From positions 10,003,001 to 10,067,000 of the forward strand of contig NC_083387.1 in the NCBI RefSeq assembly GCF_031755915.1: a DNA stretch of 64,000 nucleotides. The letters run 5' to 3'. Origin of the DNA: Ziziphus jujuba. Taxonomy: Eukaryota > Streptophyta > Magnoliopsida > Rosales > Rhamnaceae. Positions 12,690 to 25,363 of this stretch are shown here, piece by piece. Both the position numbers and the translations under genes were made by a program. How positions within the stretch are numbered: position 1 is the first letter of the stretch; each line of letters starts with the position of its first letter. The notes below the pieces were generated by a model. The model was given only the letters and a program-made list of their open reading frames with translations. It did not search any database and was not told the DNA's origin.

Positions 12690-13130
12690 CGTTTTTAAGT
12701 TCCGTTCCCTTAGGTGCAAGTGGTGGTAGACGTTCTTCCGGAGCGAACAAATTTCCCGCTGCTGTTGTGTTCGAGAAATACTTCTGTACTCTTTCATTTC
12801 AGTGTATTATTTCTTTCATCCTTGTTGTATTTCTGTTGATTAGCACTTCTTAAAGCTCTGTATACTATTAGGATACTTATGGTTTATTTATGCACTGGAC
12901 TGTTGTTGTTTTTGAGAAGTGCTGAAATTTGTGGAACAACTTGTAGTTTGTGGGAGGAATAAGGGGATGATTATAGAAGTGTGTTTTCAGTGCAGGTAAA
13001 ATTTGTGGTTAGTCCATCCCTTAGGGGAAGCTCTGCCGGATTTTCCGTTGGAGGGTCCGGTAGGGTTTCCCTGGGATCAGGGCTTGTCTAGGGTTCCGGG
13101 AAGGAATTCTGGACGGGTCCTGACAGCAAA

Positions 13131-15251
13131 CATTTTATTATCTTAGTTTTAGGGTAAAATTATTATATCCTATAAAATTACAAAAATATCCCATATAAAT
13201 GGGTTTGATGGGTTTCACCCATTAACACCCATTTTCTTAACGTATTTTATTGGGTGGTACTAATACGAACCCAATCCAATATCGTGGATCCAAATCCATA
13301 AATTATTGTGTGGGTTCGTATTGTGTTAATTGATCGTGTGGCATTTTGCTAGGCTAATCAGAAATCTTATCTTTCAATTTCAAATCCTCACATAACTTAG
13401 TTACTATTTGTAATTTTGTCCCTTTGGAATCTAGCTCCCTTTTCATCAATTGGACATTTTTTAAAATTCAACATCAACGAAAATATGAAAATTTTAAAAT
13501 ATAAAAATATTTAAAAAATATCAAAAATTATTAAATATTGATAAAAATTTATTAAAAATATAAAATTGATAGAAATTTATTTAAGTAAATAGAAATTTTT
13601 ATTGAAACATTAAATTTAATTAATTAATTATTAATTTAACTATAAAAATTACAAAAATATTGGATGGATTTGATATTTCTCTAGTAATAATATATTATAA
13701 ACGTTGATAGTTATAAGTATATTATTATAAATAAAAATGCAAAAAATACATATTTAATAATTAAAATATATAAAATAATTATTGCAGTTATATTATATAT
13801 TAGAAAATATTATCTCAATCAATAATACTTAGATTTTTTATGTAGTTGAAAATTATTAGTCTTTTTTTTTTCATTTTGATATGTAAAATAATAAGAAGTA
13901 ATTATTAAAAATTGTATTTCCTTGATAATTTTACTTGTAGTTGTTAATATGCCAACTATACAAATTTGTATTAAATGGGACTATCCTTGTTGATAATTAT
14001 TACATAATATTGCATCTAATGGTTCAATTTGAAATGGTGCTCATGATTTATTGCTTGACAACATTTTATAAAAAATTATCATTTCATTTAGCAATATTTG
14101 CAGAGAATATATTTCTTACATACCTTTATAATATTGATCTACTCTACAATATTTATTATTTCTTCCACATATATATTCGTATTTTTGTCCATGTTATAAT
14201 TTATATCTACTTTATAATATTTATTGAACTATTAAATTTATTATGGTAAAAAAAATTAAGTAGATAATTTAACATCCATAATATTTAAATTTTTTTAATA
14301 AAAAATTTAAGGAAATTAAGTTTAATAGAGACTTTAACAGAAATTTCATACAAAATTTCAAAAATTTCCATGAAAATTATGAATTTTTGATAAAAAAAAT
14401 TGTGAGGAATTGATGTGGATATTTAATAAAAATTTTAACGGAAATCTTGTGAAAATATCAATGAAAATTTTTGAAATTTCATTCATTTCAATTTAGAATC
14501 AAAATTTCCTTTTACCCTTTGAAAAATAGAAATTTCGAAGAAATTTTCATAGAAAATTTGATTTTTTAAACCTTACATTTTCCCAAGTTGCTATTTTGTT
14601 AAACTAAACTGGATCATGATTGTGTTGCATGACTTTTGAATATATTATATATATGATCATGCTTGTGTTGCATGACTTTTTAATATATTTTATATATTAT
14701 AAAAATCTCTTGTCATAAGGTGTTTTGTTACAAAAAGTTGTTTGATTTACTTTTTTATTTTGGATGCAGGAAACTGGGATTTACTTAAGTTTATTTAATT
14801 GAATGACATCTATGATTTGATTTTGTAGGCCATAGTAAATTATTATCCTAGATATAAGCATGATATACGAACAAATATATACATATATAGATTTTTATAA
14901 TGTGTGTTTCACCCTCATCATATTTTTACGTGTATCACGTTAGACAATATGCTACCAGACAAAAACATTAAATAATATATTATCTTATGTAAGGTTATGC
15001 AGAATATGAGAAGGATAAAGTGAATTTTTTTGCAAAATTATATACATAATGTATAATAATTATCTATTGGGCATCGTTACCTAATTACTTATGTTGAATG
15101 AGACCTGGATTTCATGTAATCAAGAGTTAGATGCCCAATAGAATAAATATTGCCAAACTCACTTATCTTTGATCATAGACAATCGATTTCTAAAGAGAGA
15201 TAGCTAATTTTCACAATGATTACATATAATTATTGTCAAACTGTGTCTGTA
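13131..15251. other. AT-rich DNA without recognisable gene
   Basis: Very AT-rich. The piece around 13180-13360 (ATGGGTTTGATGGG, TGTGTGGGTTCGTATTG) looks like a dispersed repeat. A 102-codon open frame at 13941-14249 is low-complexity and lacks gene-like composition, so no gene is called. Confidence 0.5.
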
Positions 15252-15700
15252 ATGATCAAATGTGGACAAGTGCGGGACATTGGTAGGTTATTTGGTATTC
15301 AATCCCACATTGTCCAAATGTATATAAAGGGATTATTCAAATATACTAATAATTACTTTTATAATGATGAGGTCTTTTTAATGTGGTTGGCTTCAGAATT
15401 CGAAATAACTCCAAAATTAAGCATGCTCAGACAAGACTAATCATAGGATTAGTGACCTCTCGGAGAGCTTTGAATAAAAAAAAACTCGTATCGAGTGTGT
15501 TGGCTGAATTGGAGATAATATCGGCAGAGAGTGACAATCCTCCCAAAAAGGACGAGATTGTTACAAATGCTATTAAAACTTGTATTTAGCCAAAAATGAA
15601 CCAATGAGAACGATGGGCCTCAAAAGGGGTGGATTGCAATGACCAAGGCAGGTTCGGAATACTAACAAGCTACTTGGTGTCCAATCACACATTGTCTGAG
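15252..15700 (+). mobile_element. Possible TRIM-like element with partial direct repeats
   Basis: A segment with TTGGTATTCAATCCCACATT, followed by a TATATAAAG-like box (about 15290-15330), is loosely repeated at about 15639-15700 (TTGGTGTCCAATCACACATT), just after a GGGCCTCAAAAGGGGTGG tract resembling a polypurine tract. This is the layout of a small terminal-repeat element whose second repeat is cut by the LTR starting at 15701. The similarity is weak. Open frames here look fortuitous. Confidence 0.3.
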
Positions 15701-17410
15701 TGTCAGGACCCATCTAAGATCCATTAACGGAATCCTAGATAGGCTCTTATCCTAGGGAAAACCCTACCAAACCATCTTACGGAAAATCCAACAGCATCTC
15801 TCCTAAGAGTTGAGCATGCCCAAAAATTTTTTGCACAAGAAATACTCCACTATCGTATTACTTTATTCCTCCCATGTTATTACAAAGTTTTTCACAAAGT
15901 GTAACACTTCGATAGTAAAGTATAAGAATAAATATACTAGAAATAATTTAATAAATAAAGGATACCTTTAAATGTTCATGTTCACCCACAACACCCACTT
16001 AGTACAATTCTACATTTTTGTACCATTTTATAAACACACCAAAATAAATATAGATAGAAAGTTTATGTATATATATATATATTCATATAATAGTAATAAT
16101 AATAATAATAATAATAACTCTTTCAGAGTTTAGGTAATCTGCCCAAAAGCTATCATACTTATTCGAAGACTATAATACTTATATGCATGCTTCAATACTT
16201 GCCCAAAAACTATGATACTTGCCCATTTAGATAAGTACAATGAGTATGCAGTTGACACTAATGATGCTAATAATAACAATAATAAATAATAGTCTTAATA
16301 TTGATAATAACAATAACCATAATAGTGTTCACAAGTAATAATAGTAGCAACAATAAATAATAATAATAACAACAGTTGTAACAACAACAACAACAATAAT
16401 AATAATAATACCAATAATAATTAATAATAGTAATAGTAATAATAACAATAATAATTACAATAAGAAATAATAATAATAATCGAAAGTCATAATCATGAAT
16501 AGAGAAAATAAAATAAAGTAAAATAAAATTTAAAATTTATAAGTATACTATGAAATGTGCACACTCATAGTAAAGATACATCCAATACCATATAACATAC
16601 TGATATACGATCTCATTATATCAGCTATTGCCAGTACACTGCTACCAATACTGGTCTAGGATGGTTGTCTATAATGGACGTCCGACCCACTGGTCTTTTA
16701 GGCAGCAGAGTTATGAAGCTAAGCTATTTATGGACTGAATTAGATCATTGTCCCCGTACAGTATGGTATATACAAACATAACATAATATATATATATATA
16801 TATATACATATACATAAAAAAAAAAAGATACTTGATGCACCATACGATATAATAATGATGTCACACAGTACTCGATGTCCTAAGCACTACCTGACGGGGA
16901 GGTTAAATAGTAAAACCTACAATCGACCAGCTTGGTGTCCTACAGTGCTGATTGCTAATAATTTGTCATGGCTAAAACAATCATCCTTCGACCAAGAATA
17001 GGGTGGTGGATGCTCACTGTGCATTATACTTGTCAATCATCAAGTCCATAGCTCCCATAAAATGGCCATGCATACGTGTACTCACATATGATAAACAACT
17101 ATTATGCGGCCAAGGGAAGAAGGTTGATGCTCACTTAGCATTATACTTGCCTGCCCTCTCATGCAACAGATCACAACGGTCAATCATGAGTATAACTTGC
17201 ACCTAATCCATAACATAATAATAAGCTATCCTACAGCTAAAGAAGGGATGATTGACGCTCACTATACAAATGTACTTGCCAACATTTAGGTTCATGGCTT
17301 CTACAAGATGAGCATAATATAATAACCAATCATCTTACAGACAAAGAGAATGGCGAGTAATGCTTACTCTGCATTATACTTGCCTACCCTCAGGTCCATG
17401 GCTCCCATAA

Positions 17411-17816
17411 TGTGAAGTCCCACATCGGTTGGAAAGGGGAACGAAGCATGGCTTATAAGCGTGTGGATACTTTTCCCTTGCAGACGCGTTTTAAACCCTT
17501 GAGGGCTGGTTGTAAGAGGATTCCCCAGGTCCAAAGAGGACGATATCTGCATGCGGGTGGTTTGGACTGGGCTGTCACAGATGGTATCAGAGCCAGTACC
17601 TGGATCGGTGTGCCAACGAGGACACTGGGCCCTAAGGGGGGAGGATTGTGAAGTCCCACATAGGTTAGAAAGGGGAACGAAGCATGACTTATAAGCGTGT
17701 GGATACCTTTCCTTTGTAGACGCATTTTAAACCATTGAGGGCTGGGTTGTAAGAGGATTCCCCAGGTCTAAAGAGGATAATATCTGCATGCGGGTGCTCT
17801 GTGCTGGGCTGTCACA
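17411..17816 (+). mobile_element. Complete TRIM retrotransposon, TSD CATAA
   Basis: A 406-bp terminal-repeat retrotransposon in miniature. The LTRs (17411-17579 and 17647-17816) both start TGTGAAGTCCCACAT and end GGGCTGTCACA. The internal domain holds the primer-binding site TGGTATCAGAGC (17582-17593), the usual match to plant initiator tRNA-Met. It ends in the polypurine-like tract AAGGGGGGAGGAT. CATAA flanks both sides (17406-17410 and 17817-17821). It encodes no protein, so it must have been mobilised by another element's enzymes. Confidence 0.93.
17582..17593 (+). other. TRIM primer-binding site
   Basis: TGGTATCAGAGC, starting 2 nt after the 5' LTR, is complementary to the 3' end of plant initiator tRNA-Met and is the expected start of minus-strand synthesis. 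Confidence 0.85.
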
Positions 17817-18396
17817 CATAAGATGACCATATATACTTGCACACTAATCAATAATACAGTACAGAACACCGATACTGCATAGTGCATTTAAAAACTATAA
17901 TAATTTACAATATCATAAATGCTAAAATTTGATAAAATACAATCATGTTTATACACTTTTACTAAATCCATAAAATTCCATATTTCCATATAAACAACTA
18001 CATGAATCTAATTATTTTATAAAATTAATTACTTTTACAATAATTTCAATTTCACAATTATTCTAATAAACAAATATATTTTTATACACTAAAAAGTATT
18101 ATCTTTCTTAAATCCCTAAATTAATTTATGAAAAATCATTTAAAATCACATGAAATTTCTCACAAAAATAAACACACATAAATATATTTTATTTTGCATA
18201 ATAAATTGAAAATAGGATATAACAATATATTTCACCATAACTTAGCAAAATAATTTCTTTAAAACCATAAATATAATTTTATGCAAAAAATACATTTAAA
18301 TCCCATAAATTCTACACAATAAAATTAAATAACATTTTCTTAAATTTTAAAACACACATAATAGTTATTTATCTTTTAAAAAAAAAATTTCCAATA

Positions 18397-18399
<3 letters not shown>

Positions 18400-18435
<36 letters not shown>

Positions 18436-18669
18436 TCTATATACATTCATATATATTCATAGGCGTATATATAAAGTCATATACATATAAAAACAAACTT
18501 TTCAGCAAACATATACATGCTCACATACATATTTATACAAAAATATCTATATATATAATGTATATTCATATATACTCAGATATACATATACATAATCACA
18601 TATGTTCACACACACACATGGGTATTCATATATATACAATTCTTTTAACAGGCATATACATATACACAC

Positions 18670-18700
<31 letters not shown>

Positions 18701-18775
18701 TATAGATATATATATATATATATATATATTTATTTATTTATATACTCAAATATATATATATATATATATATATGC
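18400..18775. repeat. TA/CA dinucleotide repeat region
   Basis: Interrupted (TA)n and (CA)n runs, densest at 18405-18432, 18670-18730 and 18750-18772. Overlapping Tyr/Ile/His open frames here are products of the repeat. Confidence 0.85.
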
Positions 18776-19110
18776 AACTACACACATGCCAAAGAAGTAC
18801 TCATATATACTTATGCATTTATGTATATATAAACAAGAATATGCATTTGCAAACATATGTCACATATATGTACATAAATGGGTACATACATACACAATTT
18901 AACACAATTATCATATTAAATACAAAATCTACTTAAAAATAGCAAATGTTAAAATAGACTCATATATTCACAAACAAGGTACCAATAGAGCTAAAGAGAC
19001 AAGAAATATGTTAGTAACCTCCATTTACCTGTTAAAACAAGAGTACACAAAAGTTGAAACCAGGTTTATAAGTAATTCAAACTCCGATCTTATTTTGTAG
19101 TTCATCCATG

Positions 19111-19580
19111 GTGTGAAAGCTATTGATGGAAAAAGTACTATATATATATATAGCTAAGAACGTAGTTTTACAATGAAAAAACAATTAATATTCACTTTAC
19201 TATTATAAGAAGAAATGAAAATAACATATCATCAAGGAAAACATATTCTCTCTGGGCTTCCAAGTGCAAGAGTAGAGTCACTAGGCCGCTTGGGCCCTCT
19301 GAAAGATTTCTTTTCGATTCTTGAAAATTAGGCCTCCAAAAACCTAAAGCTATCAGCAGTCCTTGCCGTCCGAATATATGAAGCTTATATCAATAATAAA
19401 AAATTGAATAATAATTGAAGCTTATATCAAAGATTATAATAATAATAAAAAATTGAATATACAAACATAGCCATTATTACGCTCGCACATAGACATATCC
19501 TTTGTCTATATTATAAACGCAAAGAGATGCGGTTTTTGGTCATTTTCTCCTATTCATTTTCGTCAAAAAACGACACTCTT
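19111..19580. other. 3' flank of the 19581-19958 gene
   Basis: No separate gene. On the minus strand this lies downstream of the stop codon at 19581. A partial direct repeat (TGAAGCTTATATCAA) occurs at about 19379 and 19419. Confidence 0.4.
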
Positions 19581-19958
19581 TCATGCGTTTTGCCAACCTT
19601 TTTTCCATGTGTCAGGAGAAGATTGCACACCCGCCACATAATCTAAACAACTGGTTTTGTAAACAACTAGTTTTCCTGCAACTTGACAGCCTTTCTTGTA
19701 CTTACAATTAATGCACAAATGTGTTTCCACAATTGCAGCCTCATGTATCTCATTTAGAAGACTGTTGCTTCCTTCATCACCATGATCTGCTATAGGTACC
19801 TTTTTTGAAGCACCAACCTGATTCGTTTCTACATCATTCCCATAAAAACCTACTTCGATCAACCCAATCTGCGACGATTTGTCAACCATATTACTTATAT
19901 CACTTACCACATCATTATAAACAGAATGTAGCAATAAGTATCTCATTTTCACTGCCAT
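19581..19958 (-). CDS. Hypothetical 125-residue protein, single coding exon
   Basis: I do not recognise the family. The chosen start (MAVKMRYLLL) follows a likely 3' splice site (TTAATTAG at 19966), and a plausible non-coding first exon ends at 20302 (CAGCAG followed by GTAAAAATC). The predicted protein has an aliphatic N-terminus (MRYLLLHSVYNDVVSDISNM), an acidic middle and a cysteine pattern CxNCxYKKGC near residues 88-96, then another Cys in KTSCLDYVAG. The composition looks like a real protein and not a repeat translation. It lies between AT-rich flanks and LTR debris. A multi-exon gene truncated here, or a retrocopy, is possible. A homology search would decide. Confidence 0.5.
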   Translation of the reverse strand: MAVKMRYLLLHSVYNDVVSDISNMVDKSSQIGLIEVGFYGNDVETNQVGASKKVPIADHGDEGSNSLLNEIHEAAIVETHLCINCKYKKGCQVAGKLVVYKTSCLDYVAGVQSSPDTWKKGWQNA

Positions 19959-20302
19959 CCACCCTCTAATTAACACATAAAAATACATTTACTAAAATAA
20001 GCTTTGCAGAGATAATTGAATAAGATTTACACGTGGTTGTGATATTACATAACAAGGACATTTTTCACTTTTACCAAGGCCCAACAACCAAAAAAAAAAA
20101 AAAAAAAACACCATGAATTTGAGCTGTTATTATAGGGGCTTGGATGGAAACTATTGTAATTAGGCCGAAAAAGTCAACGAAGTGAATACCCATTTGGTTA
20201 TTCATAAACTAAGAAGCTCCACAGAAAAAAAAAATCTATATATATATATATAGAAATGGGTATTTAAAGCGAAAGAGAATGAAGAAATGGGTGATTTTTA
20301 CC

Positions 20303-20536
20303 TGCTGATTTGCATATGTTAAGAGAACGCCGGGAAAATCAATCAGCGATTTTTTAAGAAGAAGAAAGTGGGGAAAAAAAACAAAAAAGAAAGATAGAAA
20401 GGAAAGATAAAAACCAGAGATTAAAGATAGTAAATGAAGGACATTTGATTAGAAGGAGCGTAGCATCTGACGACGTTCGCTGAATCTGGTTGAGCTTATG
20501 GTTGTGATTGAGACAATGGAGGTGTAGGGTTTTCTA

Positions 20537-20591
<55 letters not shown>

Positions 20592-20640
20592 ACTCTCTGG
20601 ATTTCCTCAATGGGTCTTTGTGTGAATTAGAGTATTCCAC
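20303..20640 (-). promoter_or_regulatory. Probable 5' UTR exon with GA/CT microsatellite
   Basis: Upstream of the 19581-19958 gene on the minus strand. The (GA)n run (CT on plus, 20540-20592) followed by a pyrimidine-rich leader is typical of plant 5' UTRs. The leader ends in a consensus donor at 20302/20301. Exon limits are inferred. Confidence 0.4.
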
Positions 20641-22301
20641 TCTACCCACCAAAGACCTCGAATTCACCTGAAATGAAAAACCTTTGCTTTTTTATTTTTC
20701 CCCATTTTTATTTCTTCAAGTTCGGATTTTTAATTTTATTTTTGACTTAAAAAAACATATTTAATTCTTTCACTTTAAACCGGAGTTAAGTTTTCTATTT
20801 ATTTTAATTTATTTGGAAAAATCTGAATTTTTTTAAAATTTTTTTTGTTAAAGGGTAGCCATGACTTTTCTACAAACAAAAAAAAGTAGCCGAGGGTTGA
20901 CCACATATGCTATGCTATGACCTTTCCATTTCATTTTCTGTCCTATTCTTCACCCAAACAAAAGAACTCATTATTTAAGGTCCACTCAAGCATGCACTTT
21001 CTTTCCTTGAAGAAGAAAACAGTTGTGCCATTTTTGTGAATTATTCATTGATAACTTCTTGTTTAGCTTTGATCCTCTTATTAGAATTTGTTTGCAAACT
21101 AAAAAATCAGGAGAGGATAATATTAGGAATAATAATAATAATAATAATAATAATGCTTTTTATTGGTTCAAAAGAAATGATAAAGACCTATCAATTGATG
21201 ACACTCAATTAGTAGGCAAAAATTTTTGCATAAAAAAACAGCAAATAAAGATTTAATAACAACAACAAATGAAAATAATTTTTTATGTGGTCTAGATTTT
21301 GTTATATTGTTTTTGCTTAAATTTTTGTCAGATATTAGAACTTTATTATTATTTTTTGCACAAAAAAAATGGCAACTGTAGATTTTTTTTTACCTCCTTT
21401 TTTTTATAATTACAATATTTATTAATGTTTCTCTATAAACAATTTTTTTTAGGTGTTTGTTGCTTTTATAACATAAATTTGGCATGCCTTTTGTTTGTAG
21501 TGAAGCTTGGTAAGCTCATATATATGTTTGTTTCTTTACTCAATGTCTTTTCAATTTTTTTTAAAGAATTTATATGGTTTAAATTTTATTGAGTTGTTTT
21601 GTTAGTATATTATTATTGATTGATAGAGATGATTAGAATGTAAATATTTTCATATTAATATTATTGACAACTTTTCACTATTTTTTCAGTTTAGAGTAAT
21701 TAATATTAGTTGGTTTCCTTCTTTTCAATCGAAAAGTAAAATAGATTATAATTGTTAATAATGAAATATTCATTAATATTTTTATATGTTTAAGTTCTTT
21801 TACCTCATTTAATTTTGTACTTAGTAAAAGATGTCCTATTTTCTATAAAAAAAAAAAAAATAAATCACCCTTCATGAAACGCTTTATATAATTATTCTAT
21901 TCAAACAAACTTCCTCCTTCCTATTAATATAACATTGAAAAGATGATTAGTCGATAGACGCTTTTTCAAATTATTGTGTCATAACAATCATAAGATTATT
22001 TTAATTAAAAATATTCCAAACAAAAAGTGAACTATTAGATATCTAAATTTCACATTAAACCACGTGTGTAGCACATGCCCACACCTAGTATATATATAAA
22101 TGTGGAGTCAACATAATTTGGTCTCCATGGCGTTGCTCACAAGAATATTATTATTTTATACATACTCATTCTCTTAATAAATGTTTTAATGAGAAATTCA
22201 TAAGGATTTTTATTGTTAACTATTAGATTAATTTAAGAATTATGATTTGAAAATGTAATATTAGATTATATAAATTTGAGGGCATACTAAAATTCTAGAA
22301 G
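20641..22301. other. AT-rich intergenic DNA
   Basis: No gene supported. An AAT run lies at about 21127-21156. Near 22055-22090 a short GTGTG/CACAC inverted repeat precedes CTAGT, considered as a Helitron end but not accepted. Confidence 0.45.
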
Positions 22302-23304
22302 GTCAGGACCCATTCGAAATTCTTTTTCGGAATCCTAGATAAGCTCTTATCCTAAGAAAAAACTCTATCAGGCCGTCCTACGAAAAATCTAATAGCATCT
22401 TCCTTAAGGATTGAGCATGTCCCAAAAATTAACCGCATAAAAAAAACACACTTCTATACAGCTTCACCTTATCCTTCCCATGTTACTAAAATAGATTCTA
22501 CAAATTTACAGGACTTCTATAAAAAAAAAAGTACAAGTATATAGTCGAGATGAATAATTTAATAAAACACACTTACCTTCATATTTCGTGTCAGCCCACA
22601 TCACCTACTTAGTATAGTTTTATATCTCTATATTGCTTTTATGAACACATCAAATGCATAAATATAGAAAGAAGGGTAACAAAACAATAACTATAATAAC
22701 AAAATAATAAGTATTACATTAAAGATAATAATGATAATATTGGCATTAGTACAATTTGCCCGAGGGCTACTATATCTGTCCAAAGACTACCTCTTACCCA
22801 AGGGCTATCACATAACCATACCTATCTGAGAGGTATCGTACCTGCCCAAAGGCTACCACTTGTCCAAGGGCTATTATACTTGTCCGATGACTATTGTTTT
22901 TGTCTGTAAGCTGTGATACTTATCCAAATATTACCGTATAATAATAATAAATGATAGTAATAATAAAATAATAATGATACAATAATAATAATAATAATAA
23001 ATAAATAAATAATAAAAACAGTAATAATAATAGTAATAATATTAATAACAATAATAATAATTACAATAATTAATAATAATGACTACGATAATTATTAACA
23101 ACAATATCAATGATAAATAATAATAATAATAATAATAACAACAAACTTAATCATAATAAATACAATAATAATGATAATAATAACAATAACGATATTAATA
23201 ATAATGATAATAATAATAACCAATAATAATGATAATAATAATAAATAAATAATAATAATAACAATAATAATACTAACAATATCAATAACAACAACAACAA
23301 CAAC

Positions 23305-23335
<31 letters not shown>

Positions 23336-23497
23336 GCAAATAAGGGTAATATTAGAAAATTATAATCATAAATAGATCACATAAAATAAAATTTCAAAAT
23401 TCATAAATATACTACGAAATATGCACACTTGTATGAAGTAAATACGATACCATATAATATGCTAATACACGATCTAATGATATCAGTTGTCACAGGT
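22302..23497 (-). mobile_element. Subfamily B LTR fragment with large AAT-repeat expansion
   Basis: It begins GTCAGGACCCATTCG and follows the 15701 copy through the TTGCCCGAGGGCTAC-type motifs (22755-22930) up to GATATCAG near 23483. There it is interrupted by the plus-strand LTR at 23498. About 360 bp (22975-23338) is interrupted AAT/AAC/ATG trinucleotide repeat. Confidence 0.6.
22975..23338. repeat. AAT-type trinucleotide repeat tract
   Basis: Long interrupted AAT/AAC array. Its minus-strand translation is a poly-leucine artefact. Confidence 0.9.
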
Positions 23498-25332
23498 TGT
23501 AACACCCTGTCTCGAAGTACGTTGGAAATTTCTCAAGTTGACCGAAGTTGATTAGGTTTGATCGTCATTGACCGAAAAGGGTCAAACTTTGATTTTTTGA
23601 TTCTGCAAGAATTCTAGATTGATCAAGGCACCGTTGCGAAGTACGCATCAACCCAAGTTCGTAGACTCATAGCACGATGAAAACGAAGCTATGGTTTTAA
23701 AGTTATGGGCAAGACAAGTTGAGGTCCGAACTGCCCGAGGGTGCCCGAGTTGACTTTTTATTTTTGTAAAATTGAGCTTTGAATCATGCATGATTGTGAA
23801 AGTACACATCGATATGAGTTCATAGACTAGTGGCACGCCTGCAAAATTTATAGACCTTCAAAATTTTTCGAATACTGTAATATTTTAATATATTTTTTAA
23901 TTGAGTAAACAGTGTATCCCATATATCGTGTTCTCAGCCAATCCCGTGAGTGAACAGTTTCACCCATGGGTGGCTTTTATTTTGGCCAAAACACTTGTGG
24001 GTCGAGGGAAGAGAGAGAATGAGGGGAGGAGAGAGAGAGAGGAAAGACCACCAGCACTGGCCACCGTCGATTTGCCATTTTCCAGCCACCCCCAATCTAC
24101 ACGCACCGGACCACTATGAAGCCAACCTAAAAACAGGTCGGCCAGCCAAAAATCATGGCCAACCAATCACCGACGAGCCAGGATTGACGTGATTTCTAAC
24201 AGCGGTGTTGATTCTTTCTCCAGTCGATTTCTCCCAAACAAGACATCTATTTGCCTCACCGCTGATCCCGTTGAGCCACCTGTTCCCTGATCTACCATCC
24301 CACAAAAAATTACGGGCCAATGGCCACCGGACGTGCCACCGGCGATGATGGTTTTCGATGACCACGGCGGCTCATCGGAAAACTTGATTCCGGCGAGTTC
24401 CCGATCACAGCGCCCACCTTTTCTCACTAATCCAAACCCCCTAAACCCAAATCTGAGGTCAGTTTTGTCCAATTCACGGCGGTTTTTGAGATCCGAGGAC
24501 CTAAAGAACGAAACATGCCCCGCGAGAATCCGACCACCTCAGGTCCGATCTCCAGAAGATAAGGGTCAATCCTTAATCCTCATATTGTAAGCTTCATTTT
24601 GATATATTGTTTGTGAATTTTGGTTAACGTCTGTATTAAATCTTCCAGGTAATCGTGTATAATTTACCCAATTAAAATATTAATTTGATCATTTTGTGTA
24701 TTGTCAATGTACTAGGAACATGTGTGAATTGTAAAATCGATCCTATGAAGGATCTTGGTTGAATTGCATGCTCGAGGTGAGTGACCCACTTTCAAAATTA
24801 TTTTGGGTTGATAAATTGTATATATTTTTGTGTTGATTATATATTTGGAAATTATATTTCATGTGTTAAATATTTAGTAAAATTATATTTGAAATTTTGA
24901 TGTCAAAATTGAATGAATTATAATTATTTGTACATTAAGAAATATTTTGATTTCAAGAATTTTATGGATATGGGATTTTGTTAATAATTGTTAAATTTTA
25001 TTGTTGGAATATTGTGTAATTAGAAATGTTTCCATGTGAATTTTAATATACATTTAATATCTTAAGGAATTTCCATTTAATTTTACAATGCCAATTTATG
25101 ATGATTTTAATATATGTGTTGCTACCAAAAATATATTTAAGATTTTAAAGGAATTATAGTTTAAGGTTTTTAATAAATTATTGTTGAGTTTGATGTTGAT
25201 TTTATGATGCATGATAAATGCGTTTACATAATTTTAAGGACATATGAATTTTATGTGGTTTTAATATTATTTTTGACATAGTGGTTTTAATGATTCAAGA
25301 AAAATATTTGTTCAAGTTGGTGCTTCCAAAAA

Positions 25333-25363
<31 letters not shown>

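Larger units (their letters stand above)
10163..13125 (+). mobile_element. Complete solo LTR, 2,963 bp, TSD GCAAA
   Basis: It starts TGTAACACCCCGTCCCGAA and ends GGACGGGTCCTGACA, with GCAAA directly before (10158-10162) and after (13126-13130), the signature of an integrated LTR left by recombination. No internal domain, primer-binding site or polypurine tract adjoins it. Internal landmarks shared with other copies are repeated GTTGACCG motifs at the start, a GC-rich leader (about 10720-11380), a splice-donor-like AAGGTGAGTGACCC (11603), a GC-rich cassette (12028-12315), a hairpin (12671-12689) and a pyrimidine-AG acceptor-like site (12713). Long LTRs of this size suggest a Gypsy-type retrotransposon, but without pol this is inference. 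Confidence 0.88.
15701..19110 (-). mobile_element. Diverged LTR (subfamily B), minus orientation, host of a TRIM
   Basis: It starts TGTCAGGACCCATCTAAGATCC like the other LTR 3' ends complemented, and shares the GGGGAGGTTAAA and dispersed cassette motifs (16830-17880). It differs strongly elsewhere and contains several copies of a TTGATGCTCACT/TTATACTTGCCT motif between 17000 and 17400. The far end is degraded and has no TGTTACA terminus, so the right boundary is approximate. AAT/AAC runs lie at 16090-16490 and TA/CA runs at 18400-18775. No coding domain. Confidence 0.6.

Noticed and set aside
18558..18902. 114-codon His/Tyr/Ile-rich open frame
   Set aside because: Generated by TA/CA microsatellites.
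22055..22095. Possible Helitron 3' end (short GTGTG/CACAC hairpin before CTAGT)
   Set aside because: The hairpin is weak and adjoins CTAGT without the usual spacing. No 5' TC terminus or helicase was found.
23151..23339. Poly-leucine protein on the minus strand
   Set aside because: A direct translation of an AAT microsatellite.
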